From Heterohyrax brucei (Eukaryota; Chordata; Mammalia; Hyracoidea; Procaviidae): a stretch of 64,000 nt of DNA. Below are positions 44,666 through 56,583 of this stretch, piece by piece. Where the stretch lies: NCBI GenBank assembly GCA_028571685.1, contig CM053142.1, positions 68,535,296 to 68,599,295 on the forward strand, given 5' to 3'. The position numbers and the translations under genes are program-made. The notes under the pieces are model-generated. The model was not told the origin of the DNA. It did not search any database and saw only the letters and a program-made list of their open reading frames with translations. Position 1 is the stretch's first letter. Every line of letters starts with the position of its first letter.

Positions 44666-47600
44666 ATGGCAGCAGTGAACACATATCTATCAATAATTAC
44701 ATTGAATGTGAATGGACTGAATGCTCTAGTAAAGAGACACCGAGTGTTATCTTGGATCAAAAGACACGACCCATCCATATGTTGTCTACAAGAAACTCAC
44801 TTGAGACCTAAAGACAGGAACAAACTGAAAATTAAAGGTTGGAAGAATATATATCAAGCTAACAATGAACAAAGAAGAGCAGGGGTGGCAATTCTAATCT
44901 CAGACAAAATCAGTTTTAATGTAAAATCCACCATCGTGGACAAAGATGGTCACTATTTATTGCTGAAAGGTTCAGTACACAAGGAAGACTTAACTATATT
45001 AAACATTTATGCACCTAATGTCAGAGCACCTAACTATGTCGAAGAAACACTGACTATGCTCAAAAGAGAGTTAGATGACTCCACAATAATAGTGGGAGAC
45101 TTTAACACTCCACTCTCATTACTAGACAGATCATCTAGAAAAAAGCTCAGTAAAGATACAGAAGACCTCATTGACACAATTAACCAACTAAACCTCATTG
45201 ATATATATAGAACTTTCCACCCATCAGCAGACAACTACACCTTCTTCTCCGTTGCACATGGAACATTCTCCAGAATTGACCACGTGATAGGCCATAATGC
45301 AATGCTCAACAAAATCCATACCGTTGAATTACTGCAAAGCGTCTTCTCAGATCATAAAGCCATAAAAGTTGAAATCAATAGCAGAAAAAACAGAGTTAGA
45401 AAGTGGAACTCTTGGAAACTGAACAACATCTTGCTCAAGAAAACATGAGTTATAGAGGAAATCAGGGATGAATTAAAGAAATTCATGGATTCCAATGAGA
45501 ACGAAAACACTTCCTACCAGAACCTATGGGATACAGCCAAAGCAGTGCACAGAGGTCTGTTTATCTCCATAAATGCACACATCTGGAAGGAAGAAAGAAA
45601 CCAAGTCAAGGAACTAACTCTACAGCTTGAATAAGGAGAAAGAGAACAACAGAGGAACCCCTCGGGCACTGGAAGAAAGGAGATTATAAAGATTAGTGCA
45701 GAGCTAAATGAATTAGAGAATAGAAAAACAATTGAAAAAATTGAAAAGACCAAAAGCTGGTTTTTTGAAAAGATCAACAAAATTGATAAACCACTGGCTA
45801 AACTTACTAAAGAAAAGCAGGAAAGGAAACAAATAACCCAAATTAGAAATGAGAAGGGAGTTGTCACCACAGATGCAACAGAAATCAAAAATATCATAAC
45901 AGAATACTATGAAAGACTGTACTCTAACAAATTTGAAAACCTAGGGGAAATGGACCAATTCCTTGACTCATACCACCTACCCAAATTACCACAACGTGAA
46001 GCAGAACAACTTAATAAAACCATCACAAAGGAAGAGATTGAAAAGGTCATCAAAACACTGCCAACCCAAAAAAGTCCGGGCCCAGATGGCTTCATGGCAG
46101 AATTCCACCAAGCATTTAGGGAAGAGTTATCCCCAATACTATTGAAACTATTTCACAGTATAGAAAGGGATGGAGTACTCCCAAACTCATTCTATGAAGC
46201 CAGCATAACCCTGATACCTAAGCCAGGGAAAGATCCAACAAAGACAGAGAACTACAGACTGATATCACTCATGAACCTAGATGCAAAAATCTTCAACAAA
46301 ATTCTTGCCAACAGAATACAACAACATATTAAGAAAATAATCCATCATGACCAAGTGGGATTCATACCAGGGATGCAAGGCTGGTTCAACATCAGGAAAA
46401 CAATTAATGTGATTAACCACATAAATAACACAAAAGACAAAGATCACCTGATTTTGTCCATTGATGCCGAAAAGGCATTTGATAAAGTCCAACACCCATT
46501 CATGCTAAAAACTCTTAGCAAAATGGGCATAGATGGCAAATTCCTCAACCCAATAAGGGCCATTTATACAAAGCCAATTGCCCACATCATCCTGAATGGA
46601 GAGAGACTGAAAGACTTTCCCCTGAGATCAGGAACTAGACAAGGATGCCCACTGTCACCTCTCCTATTCAACATTGTGCTAGAAGTTCTAGCCAGAGCAA
46701 TTAGACAAGACGAACAAATAAAGGACATCTGCATCTGCAAAGAGGAAGTTAAAATCTCCCTGTTCACAGATGATGTGATTGTATATGCAGAGAACCCCAA
46801 GGAATCTATAAGTAAGCTACTCAAACTGATAGAAGAGTTGAGCAAAGTTTCATGATACAAGATAAACATAAGTAAATCAGTAGGTTTCCTTTATACTATC
46901 AACGAGACTGTTAAGGAGGAAATTATTAAATCAATACCATTTACGATAGCCCCTAAGAAGATAAAGTACCTAGTCTAACCAGAGAAACAACAGACCTTTA
47001 CAAAGAGAACTACAAGCCCTTACTACAAGAAACTAAGAGAGACTTAGATAAATGGAAAAACCTATCCTGCTCATGCATAGGAAGACTTAACATTGTGAAA
47101 ATGTCTGTTTTACCCAAAGCAATTTATTTATATAATGCAATCCCAATACAAGTTCCAGCATCATTTTTTATTGAGATCGAGAAACAAATCACCAATTTTG
47201 TTTGGAAAGGGAAGAAGCCCCGGATAAGTAAGGTACTACTAAAGAAGAAGAACACACTGGGAGGCCTCTCATTACCCAACCTTAGAACATACTACACTGC
47301 CACAGTGGTCAAAACAGCCTGGTACTGGTACAAGAACAGACAGATCAATCAATGGAACAGAATTGAGACCCCAGAGATGACACCATCTGCCTATGAACAG
47401 TTGATATTCGACAAAGGCCCTAAGACATTAAACTGGGGTAAAAACAGTCTCTTCAACAAATAGTGCTGGCAAAATTGGTTATCCATCTGCAATAAACTGA
47501 ATCAAGATCCATATCTTACACCTTATACAAAAACCAACTCCAACTGGATAAAAGACCTAGATATCAAACCTAAAACGATAAAGCTCATCCAAGAAAAGGT

Positions 47601-48483
47601 AGGAACAACAATGGAAGTTTTAATACACAATGAGGACAGACTCCAAAATCTGTCAAAGAAACCTCAATCAACAGAAGAGAAAATAGATAAATGGGAACTA
47701 ATAAGAATCAAACACTTTTGCTCATCCAAAGACTTTATTAATAGAATTAAAAGAACACCCACAGAACGGGAAAAAATATTTGGCAACTCTGTGTCAGACC
47801 GATGCCTGATCTCCATAATCTATAAAATATTACAAAATATCAAGAAGAAGAAGATAAACCATCCAATTAAGTGATGGGCAAAGGAGATGGACAGACACTT
47901 CACTAAAGAGGAGATCCAGGCAGCCAAAAAACACATGCAGACATGTTCACAATCTTTAGTTATTAAAGAAATTCAAATCAAGACAACAATGAGATACCAT
48001 CTCACCCCAACAAGATTGGCCATGACCCAGAAAACACAAAACAACAAATGCTGGAGAGGCTGTGGAGAAAGTGGAACCCTCCTGCACTGTTGGTGGGGTT
48101 GCAAAATGGTCCAGCCTCTTTGGAAGGCAATCTGGTGCTTCCTTAAAAAAATGGATATTGATATACCATTTGACCCAGTAATTCCACTACTTGGAATATA
48201 TCCTACAGATTCAAGGCCTTTCACACCAACGGACACATGCACCAGAATGTTTATCGCAGCACAGTCCACGATAGCAAAAAGATGGAATCAACCCAGATGC
48301 CCAACAATAGAAGAATGGATAGGTAAACTGTGGTACATATACTCAATGGAGCACTATGCAATGATAAAGAATAACGATGATTCCAGGAAACATCTCCTAA
48401 CCTGGTTTCAACTAGAAGACATTACGTTGAGTGAAAGTAGTCAGCGACAAAAGGACAAATACTGTATGAGACCTCTACCATAA
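44666..48483 (+). pseudogene. L1-C ORF2p (endonuclease/reverse transcriptase), broken
   Basis: About 1,270 codons. The endonuclease domain is open for 260 codons (MAAVNTYLSIITLNVNGLN, QETHL, GDFNT, SDHKAI). The reverse transcriptase region has [39 protein letters not shown] and a catalytic-box variant FTDDVIVY in place of FADD. The C-terminal Cys/His motif is CWRGCGESGTLLHCWWGC. In-frame stops occur at 45,446, 45,632, 46,853, 47,461 and 47,872, plus a small deletion frameshift near 46,972. It is inactive. Confidence 0.92.
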
Positions 48484-49500
48484 GATCTCAAAAACAGACT
48501 TGTGTATAGAAGATAAGACTCTTTGACAGCTGCAAGGGAGCGGAGGGAGGGAGAGCAAGGTGGGGAGGGTTTAGTTTAGATAGTTGCTAGAAATCTATTT
48601 GGGAGAAAGCGGTGACAGCACACATTAGGAACAAGAACAACATTAAGTGGACTTCAGCATAACTTGAGTACTCCTTCCATCTTAACTCAATACTGGAAGG
48701 GTAGAGTAGCTGGGGCGGGGGGCGGGGACCATGCTCTTAGGCGAATTCCAGGCCAATTGGCACAACTAGCATTTTGCTAAGAGAGCTCTCTGCACCCCAC
48801 ATTGGTGAGTGGCGTCTGGGGTCTTAAAAGCTGCCAAGCTGCCATCCGAGGACACAGCAAATGGTCCCAACTCAGCAGGAACGGATGCTCACCGACGGCC
48901 AAAATGGCATGCGGTAAAGACAACCGAGAAGACAGAGAGACCCACAAGAGTGGGTGCCTACATCAACTTGGGACTGGAAGAACCGGATGGTGCCCGGCCA
49001 CCACCAGTGATAGCCCCGACGGAGCTCACAGAGAGGACCCTCACTGGCAACACAAGAACAAAAAGAGGTGCATCATGAGATCTCCACTAAAAGACCTCAA
49101 TTGATGGTCCAGCGGTTTTGGGGTTCCTCTGAGAGCATGGCCCCCTGCCCTGATGCTTCCCTTTCCCATAAATTATAATAAAGGTCGACTCTTTGGACAG
49201 GAATGGATTGGACTTGGCAATGCAGAGTAACCATATATTGGAAGCACTTTATGGTTCTATACATCTGTAGGATATCATCTTGCTGACCCCTGGCTGGAGG
49301 AAGGGGAGTGGACGGAGAGGAGGGGAAAGGAGACTGTTGGGAGGATGAGACATGTATGGAGCAGAGAGGAATAGTGTGCAGTCACCGGACAGGAAGAGCA
49401 GTGGAAGCTGCATATAGGGGGGCATGTAAATTTATATGTGAATGTACATTTTCACTCAGTTATATTAAATAAAAATAAAAATTAAAAAACCAAAAAACAA
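48484..49500 (+). other. L1-C 3'UTR and A-rich end
   Basis: About 1 kb, containing a G-rich run (GGGGCGGGGGGCGGGGACC near 48,713, of the kind found in L1 3'UTRs), AATAAA-like signals near 49,468 and the A-rich end. Antisense copies of it form the 3' ends of L1-B and of the 12.0-kb fragment. Confidence 0.85.
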
Positions 49501-49515
49501 AAAACTTCCATTGTT
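49501..49515. repeat. Target-site duplication of L1-C, right
   Basis: AAAACTTCCATTGTT, identical to 42,276-42,290. Confidence 0.95.
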
Positions 49516-49999
49516 GTTCCCACCTTTTCTTGGATGAGTTTTATCGTTTTACGTTTGATATTTAGGTCTTTTATCCAGTTGGAGTTGGTTTTTGTATAAC
49601 GTGTAAGATATGGATCTTTTTTCAGTTTATTGCAGATGGATATCCTATTTTGCCAGCACTATTTGTTGAAGATACTGTTTTTACCCCAGTTTAACGTCTT
49701 AGAGCCTTTGTCGAATATCAGCTGTTCATAGGCAGATGGTGTCATCTCCGGGGTCTCAATTCTGTTCCATTGATCGATCTGTTCTTGTACCAGTACCAGG
49801 CTGTTTTGACCACTGTGGCTGTGTAGTGTGTTCTAAGGTCGGGTAATGAGAGGCCTTCCAGTGTGTTCTTCTTCTTTAGTAATACCTTGCTTATCCGGGG
49901 CTTCTTCCCTTTCCAAACAAAATTAGTGATTTGTTTCTCCATCTCATTAAAAAATGACGCTGGAACTTGTATTAGGATTGCATAATATGAGTAGACTGC

Positions 50000-50499
50000 T
50001 GTTTTAGTCAGCTAGGGCTGCTCCAACAGAAATACCACAGAGTGGATGGCTTTAACAAAGAAAGATTTATTTTTACACAGTCCGGTAGGTTGCGAGTCCA
50101 TATTCAGGGTGTCCGCTCCAGGGAAAGACTTTCCCCTTGATGGCTCTGGAGGAAAGTCCAGTATTGCATCAGTCATTGTCCAGGGAGCGTCCTAACGCAA
50201 GAACCTCTGGTCTGAACGACGCGTTCTGCTCTCGGTGCTGCTTGCTTGATGGTAGCGAGGTTCTCAAATTGTCCTTGGTTCTTTTTCCTTTTATTCCTTG
50301 CAAGCTAAAAGCATTAAGGGTGGGGCAAGCCATACTCCAGGGAAACTTCCCCATAGCAGGAATTCACAGCCCCACCCTAATCCTTTAACATACAGGTTAG
50401 CAAAACCACACAATGGAGGACAGTCCCAAGATACTGGGAACCATATCCCAGCCACGTGGCTGCACACATTTTTGGGGGGACACAATTCAAACCATGACA
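50000..50499 (-). mobile_element. Solo LTR, MaLR-like, inside L1-B
   Basis: Exactly 500 bp. On the minus strand it reads TGTCATGGTTTGAATTGTGT followed by a C-run, with AATAAA near the other end, and it finishes '...GACTAAAACA'. Flanked by 5-bp duplications ACTGC (49,995-49,999 and 50,500-50,504). There is no internal coding region. Its position inside L1-B ORF2 dates it after L1-B. Confidence 0.88.
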
Positions 50500-50504
50500 A
50501 CTGC

Positions 50505-51663
50505 TTTGAGTAAAATAGACATTTTTCACAATGTTAAGTCTTCCTATGCATGAGCAGGGTAGATTTTTCCATTTATTTAAGTCTCTCTTAGTTTCTTGTA
50601 GTAAGGGCTTGTAGTTCTCTTTGTAAAGGTCTGTTATTTCTCTGGTTAGATTAATTCCTAGGTACTTTATCTTCTTAGGGGCTATAGTAAATGGTATTGA
50701 TTTGATGATTTCTTCATTAACAGTCTCGTTGGTATAAAGGAATCCTACTGATTTACTTATGTATATCTTGTATCTTGAGACTTTGCTGAACTCTTCTATT
50801 AGTTTGAGTAGTTTGTTTATAGATTCTTTGGGATTCTCTGCATATACAATCATATCATCTGCAAACAGGGAGATTATAACCCTTGGTTTTTTGAGCAAGA
50901 TGTTGTTCAGTTTCCAAGAGTTCCACTTTCTATCTATGTTTTTTCTGCTATTGATTTTGACTTTTATGGCTTTATGATCTGAGAAGATGCTTTGCAGTAA
51001 TTCAATGGTATGGATTTTGTTGAGAATTGCATTATGTCCTAACACATGGTCAATTCTGGAGAATGTTCCATGTGCACTGGAGAAGAAGGTGTAGTTGTCT
51101 GCTGATGGGTGGAAAATTCTGTATATATCGATGGAGTTTAGTTTGTTAATTATGGCAATGAGTTCTTCTGTATCTTTACTGAACTTTTTTCTTGATGATC
51201 TGTCCAATATTGAGAGTGGAGTGTTGAAGTCTCCCACTATTATTGTGGAGTCATCTAACTCTTTTTTGAGTGTAGTCAGTGTTTCTTCAGTGTATTTAGG
51301 TGCTCTGATATTAGGTGCATAAATATTTAATATAGTTAAGTCTTCCTTGTGTACTGAATCTTACAGCAATAAACAGTGTCCATCTTTGTCCACGATGGTG
51401 GATTTTACATTAAAATTCATTTTGTCTGAGATTAGAATTGCCACCCCTGCTCTTCTTTGTTCATTGTTAGCTTGATATATATTCTTCCAACCTTTAATTT
51501 TCAGTTTGTTCCTATCTTTAGATCTCAAGTGAGTTTCCTGTAGACAACATATGGATGGGTCATGTCTTTTGATCCAAGATGTCACTCGTTGTCTCTTTAC
51601 TGGAGCATTCAGTCCATTCACATTCAATGTAATTATTGACAGATATGTGTTCACTGCTGCCAT
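50505..51663 (-). pseudogene. L1-B ORF2 5' part: endonuclease fused to RT box by in-frame deletion
   Basis: ORF2 starts at 51,663 (MAAVNTYLSIITLN) and is open to a stop at 51,361. It resumes through GDFNTPLS, SDHKAI and WNSWKLNNILLKK and then runs directly into ISLFADDMIVYAENP, without the roughly 433 codons between them in L1-C. It continues SRYKIYISKSVGF and is cut by the LTR. The deletion keeps the frame; the reverse transcriptase fingers/palm are missing. Confidence 0.88.
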
Positions 51664-52075
51664 TGTGACATGTTTATTTTTATGTTGATGTTTTCTCTGT
51701 TGTTCTTATTAGTCTGTTCTAGGACATTCTTTTTTGTTAGTTGATTTTTCATCTTTTTCAGAGCTAGTTTTGTAGTTGTTGAGACTCGTGTTAGATTTCT
51801 TGAAATGGTATGATACATCTTTCTTGTGCTTTACAGCTGCCCCATGATCCCCCTTAATAAACTATATATAAACCCAATTTTAATTACTACCAGTCTTGTC
51901 ATCTTCCTCTCCATCTGGAAGGACTATAACGACTGTAGTACATCCCTCTTTTTAATATGATGGCACCATAGTTTTCATGATGATCACTGGATTGCTTCTT
52001 TCCATAATAAAGCTGTGATTGAGCCTTCCCTAACTGAGTGGAGTTTTGAGTAGTGTGTCGTTCTAAAATATAAAG

Positions 52076-53028
52076 TTAGTGGTGTCGTTCTTCCAAGCCA
52101 GAGCCAAGAACTTCTTTCAGTATTTCTTGTAGTTTGGGTTTGGTTTTTACAAAGTCTCTGGGTTCCTGTTTATCTGGGAATGTCTTAGTTTCATTTTCGT
52201 ATTTGAAAGATAGTTTTGCAGGATATATAATTCTTGGTTGAAAGTTCTTCTCCTTCAAGGCTTTGAATGTGTCATGCCACTGTCTCTGTGCCAGCATGGT
52301 TTCTGCTGAGAAATCTGAAGAGAGCCTACAGGGTTTCCCTCTGAATGTTAGCTTTGGTGTGAGTCTTGCTGCCTTTAAGAGTTTCTGCTTATGTTTCATT
52401 TTGTTAAGCTTGATTATAATATGTCTTGGAGTCTTTCTTTTGAGATCTATATTGGGTGGTGTATGATATGCATCTGAGATATCTATATTCTCTTCCTTCA
52501 TGATTTCTGGGAAGTTTTCTGCCAGCAGCTCAGCAATGATACTCTCTGTGTTCTGAGATGTCTCATCCTGTTCAGGGACTCCAATTAATCGAAGGTTGTT
52601 CCCCTTAATAGAGTCCCACATGCTTCTTAATGCTTCTTCATTTTTCTTGTTTCTTTTCTCTCATTTCTGCTCATAGACGCAGGCGTCAGTAGCTTTGTCT
52701 TCCACGTCAGAAATTCTTTTTTCTATTTGTTGCATTCTGTTTTCCTGGCTTTGCATGGAAGTTTCTATGTCTTTGATTTTGTTCTTGATCTATTGGATTT
52801 CAGAGTACTGGTGTTCCATCACGTTGAACAGCTAGTTTAATTTCTCCTTCTGTTCTGCTGTGTTTTGTGTAAGATCTAGAAGGGCTCTGTATATAATCAT
52901 TTTGTATTCACTTTCTGATGCTTTCATAAAAGCATCAGAAAACTCCTTGGTTGCTTTGTTTGGGAGCCTTCTGATGTCATGGGCGATTTCTTGTATGCCA
53001 CAAGTGTCTGTTGCTTTTTGGGTCCCAT
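52076..53028 (-). pseudogene. L1-B ORF1p remnant
   Basis: The minus-strand ATG at 53,028 gives MGPKKQQT. The N-terminal part is disrupted by frameshifts and stops, while the C-terminal 181 codons (52,621-52,076) are open and contain NLRLIGVPE, PCRLSSDFSAET and FQPRIIYPAKLSF. It keeps Gln at both positions where L1-C has stops. Confidence 0.85.
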
Positions 53029-54039
53029 GTCAGAAAGTAGAGGCTGGAAGAGATACTGTGAGGATGGACTGCAGATGTTTCTCTAGGCTGTCTTAAAATG
53101 TAAAGCAAAAGGTATCTGACCACTTTCCATGTCAGTGAGGTTTTCAGGTGTAGAGGTCCCTCTTCCCAACTGGCAAAGTAAGCACCTGTATATCCAACCC
53201 CAGATGATACAAACTAGTTCAGAATACAGCAATGCTACTGCCCTGTTGGCTTCTGCTGACAGGGCCCAACCTTAGGTGACACTGTGTGGAGTAGAAAAGC
53301 ACTGGTACTTTTCTGGTAGAAAAGCACTCTCCTGTGGGCAGGCTCTGGCTCCCAAGCTAAGAACTAGGTCCAGTTGCAGCCACCATATCCAAGATGGTGC
53401 CCTCCACAAAGGCAGCAGATAGAGGGGCTAAAGGTGCTGACAGGTAGTGATTCCTCTGCTTCTGTTGCAGGGCCCCCACCGAAGATGGCACTGTGTAAAT
53501 TGCTGCTTTTCTGTCAGAGAAGCGCTGTCCTGTGTGCAGACGCTGGCTCCCAGGCTAAGAATGAGGTCCCACTAAAATCTTGGTACCCAACATGGCGTCC
53601 TGCACACTGACAGTGCAATTCCGTACAAATGCCACTGTGGCAGAGATAAAAAGACATGCCCGAAGTGACTAGATTAACAGAGTCCTAAGCCTGGCTCTCA
53701 AAATATGGGAATTTTGCCTGCCTATCACCCCAGCAGCGCGTCTGTGTCTAGCTGCTATGCAAGAGCCAGCTATGCCTGCTGGCCAATACAGAGGAAAAAA
53801 AAGTCAAACTGGTGTGTTTACCTTCAGTCCATGAGAGCCAGGGATAGCCAGCAGCAGGAGTCAGCGAAAGAGAGGAAGTTTTTGGCTCAGTGGTATGAAG
53901 TCCTAATTAATAGCCCTGTGCCGTGTTCTGGGGCTGATTAGGTGATCAGAAGGCTCCGTTAGATTATCACTTCAGGTCTTGGTTTCCAGAGGGATGTAGG
54001 GAGACATGTGCTTAGTCTGCCATCTTGATTGCAATCCTA

Positions 54040-54051
54040 AATTGAAGTTTC
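54040..54051. repeat. Target-site duplication of L1-B, right
   Basis: AATTGAAGTTTC, identical to 40,407-40,418. Confidence 0.92.
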
Positions 54052-55385
54052 TATGTCTTTGATTTTGTTCTTGATCTGTTGGATTTTAGAGTATTGATGT
54101 TCTGTCAGATCGAACAGCTTGCTTAACTTTTCATTTTGCTGTGCTGAATTTTGTATAAGGTCTAGGAGGGCTCTATATATAATCCTTTTGCATTCATCTA
54201 TTGATAGTTTCAGAAAAGCTTCTTCATCTGGGGAGTTCTGAGGTAGTTTCTTTTGGGGGCCTTCAGACGCCATGGGTGGTTTCCGGGTACTGTCTTCTCC
54301 AGAGTTTGTTGCTTTTTGAGCTTCATGTGGGTCAGTAGAGGCTGGGAGAAATGCTGTGAAGATGGACCATAGTTGTTTCTCTAGATCATCTTAAAATGAG
54401 AAGTAAAAAGTATTTGACAACTTCCAAAGTCAGTCAGGTTTTCAGGTGTATATGTCCCTCTTCCCAGCTGGCAAAGTAAGCATCTCTATACTGAACCCCA
54501 GATGTTATAAACTAGCTCAAAATACAGAAAGGCTACTGGGTTGCTGGCCTGTGCTGTTGGGCCCCAGCTGTAGGTGATAGTGTGTAGAATTCTGCTTCTC
54601 TGCTGGAAAAGCAGTCTCTTCTGGGTAGGCACTGCCTCCCAGCCCAGGAATTAGGTCCAGCTGAAGCTTCCATGTGGATGACTATGCCTCCCAGTGAAAT
54701 AAGATGACATCCTGCACAAGCTCGCCAGCTAGCCGGGACCACGCTCCAGGCGGAAAGAGAGGCCAAGAGTACTGAAATGTCCAAAGTCCACAGCCTCTGC
54801 CACTGGGCCCTAGCCCCAGGCAACACTGCAAAACACGGCCTCCCTGCTAGAAAAGCACTCCCCCCCCGACAAGTGCCACCTACCAGCCTAAGAACCGAGT
54901 CTGGCCAGGGCCTCTGTCTGGGCTTCTCCATTTTCCAGTGGAACAAGATGGCGTCCCACACAAGACCATCTGTATGGCTACCACATGGTGGAGGCAGAAA
55001 GATAGGCCAGAGGAGCTGAGGTGTGTAGAGTCCAAAGGCAGGCTCTTGGAACCTGGGAATTACGCTTGCCAGTTCTACCAGCAGTGTGTCCAAGACCAGC
55101 AGCTAGTCAAGTCCCAGCTCTTCCCACCAGCCAAGACAGAGGAAAAAAAGAAAATCAAAACGATGAGTTACATTCAGTCTGTGCAAGCCTGTGCTCACCA
55201 AGAGTGGGGTCAGTGAAAGAGAGGAGGTTTTGTATTCAGTCATATGAAGTCGAAATTAACATCCCTATGCTGCATCCCAGAACTCCCTAGGTGTCCAGAA
55301 GGCTCCGTTTAATTATCATTTCAGGTCTTGGTTTCCAGTGGGATTTAGGGCAACGTGTGTTTAGTCTGCCATCTTGACTCCTTCT

Positions 55386-55403
55386 GGGCCGTCATCTTAG
55401 ATT
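55386..55403. repeat. Target-site duplication of L1-A, right
   Basis: GGGCCGTCATCTTAGATT, 16 of 18 identical to 39,114-39,131. Confidence 0.75.
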
Positions 55404-55424
55404 CTTGTTAAGGAGGAAGGAGAG

Positions 55425-56359
55425 TGTCTTAGTTACCTGCTGCTGTGTAACAGATCACTCCCAAATGTAGCACTTGAAAACAACAAATGTGTTACCCCAC
55501 ACAGTTTCTGTAGTGGGTAGTTCTGTCTCAGGGTCTCAGAAGGTGTAGGCTGAGGCCATAGTCATCTGAAGCCTTTGTTGGGGCTGAAGGATCCACTTCC
55601 AGGAAGCTCATTGAAATGGTTGCTGGCCAGGGGCCTCTGTTTTTCTTCCTGTGGGTCCCTTCGTAGGGCTGCTCAGAACATGGCAGCTAGTTTCCCCCAG
55701 AGGGAGAAAGCAGTTAACTTAAAGCCATCAAGCTTTCATAACCTCATCTCAGAAATGGCCTACCATTTCTTCTGCCTATTCTATGGGTCACTGCGAGGTT
55801 GTGTTAACTTGGCTGGGTCATGATTCTCAGTGGTTTAGCAGTTATGCAATAATATAATGTAGTTGTCCTCCATTTGGGGATATAATGCAATTACTTTCAT
55901 GATGTGATCAGCTAGCAGGTTGTAAGGCAAGATTCCTCATGGATGTGGCCTGCATGAAACATATGTAGACATTCTGGCAAAACTTGCTGGCTTTTGCTCA
56001 CTCTGGATCCTGCATCTCTCTCGTCATCATCTGACCACTGTTTCTGGGGTCTTGGGCCAGTGGCCTGCCGTGTTGCCTTCCTATCTTGAGTTTGTCAGCC
56101 CCTGCTGTGTGAGTCAGGAGAAGCCTGCAGCCTAAAGTCTGATCATGGACTTGGAATTTTGTAGCCTTTACAACCATGTAAACTATTTTCTCAGGATGAA
56201 TCTTTCTATTTGCATGTATGGTTTTGCCTCTTTAGAGAACCCAGCCCAAGAGAGTCACACAAAACAACCCTGACACAATGCAGGAGGGGACAACATAAGG
56301 GTGTGAATCATATAAGGTAAGAATAATGGTGGGGGGCATCTTGTAGCCTCTCTATGACA
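55425..56359 (-). mobile_element. MLT1-type solo LTR, interrupted
   Basis: Ends are TGTCTTAG...CTATGACA. On the plus strand 'ttagttacctgctgctgtgtaac', then 'cagtttctgtagtgggtagttctgtctcagggtctc' and 'accctgacacaatgcaggaggggacaacataagggtgtgaa' follow the mammalian MLT1 LTR read antisense. It is split at 55,792-56,253 by another element. Confidence 0.75.
55792..56253 (+). mobile_element. Second LTR-like element inside the MLT1 LTR
   Basis: 462 bp with 'gtgttaacttggctgggtcatgattctcagtgg' at one end and 'gcctctttagagaacccagcccaag' at the other. It is flanked by GTCAC (55,787-55,791 and 56,254-56,258) and interrupts the MLT1 consensus. The family is not named. Confidence 0.6.
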
Positions 56360-56583
56360 AGAAGAAATTGTCTGAAAGAGAGATAGACCAAGACAGGTAG
56401 GGAGGCATCTGTAAGTACACCCATGCTCACTCCTACCAGGGACCTGTTGTCTGGAAGTCCTAGAGGTCAAATAAGGGCCACACCCTTGCCAAATCAAGTG
56501 TGCCAAGAGAGAAGCTATATTGTACTCATTCAGAGCTGTAGTCATGTGAGGTGTGACAACTTAAGTCTGCCTGCTTAATTGTT

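Larger units (their letters stand above)
42291..49500 (+). mobile_element. L1-C: full-length L1, innermost
   Basis: A 7.2-kb element, starting with GGGGGGGCGGAGTCAAGATGGCC (a YY1-type AAGATGGC near the 5' end, usual for L1 promoters). It has about 1 kb of 5'UTR, ORF1 (43,294-44,241), a spacer, ORF2 (44,666-48,483) and about 1 kb of 3'UTR. It ends in 'ttatattaaataaaaataaaaattaaaaaacc'. The exact 15-bp duplication and intact ends make it the youngest layer. Both ORFs are broken, so it cannot move now. Confidence 0.95.
40419..54039 (-). mobile_element. L1-B: full-length L1 inserted in L1-A
   Basis: The 3' end is at 40,419 (T-rich, then the L1 3'UTR). The 5' end lies near 54,030 (minus-strand TCAAGATGGCAGACTAAGCA). 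It is interrupted by L1-C (42,291-49,500) and by a solo LTR (50,000-50,499). ORF1 starts at 53,028 and its C-terminal half is open (52,621-52,076). ORF2 starts at 51,663 and has an internal 1.3-kb deletion. The 12-bp target-site duplication is exact. Confidence 0.92.
39132..55385 (-). mobile_element. L1-A: outermost L1 of a three-level nest, 3'-truncated
   Basis: L1-A is present as 39,132-40,406 plus 54,040-55,385 and is split by L1-B. Read on the minus strand it starts with an L1 5' end (AGTCAAGATGGCAGACTAAA near 55,379), then about 1 kb of 5'UTR, ORF1 from 54,326 downward and the start of ORF2 (MVALNTYLSTITLNVNGLN). It stops inside the endonuclease domain at 39,132 ('gatgtggcaattct'). There is no poly(A), 3'UTR or reverse transcriptase. 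ORFs carry multiple stops. Confidence 0.85.

Noticed and set aside
48802-49104. 100-codon frame in the L1-C 3'UTR, with a similar frame in L1-B (41,103-40,873)
   Set aside because: Its first codon is TTG, not ATG. The similarity follows from the two L1s being related copies. No sign of selection for protein.
50505-51663. Splicing as the cause of the L1-B ORF2 deletion
   Set aside because: The L1-C sequence at the edges does not give a GT...AG intron compatible with the L1-B junction. Shared GTTA at both edges fits a microhomology deletion better.
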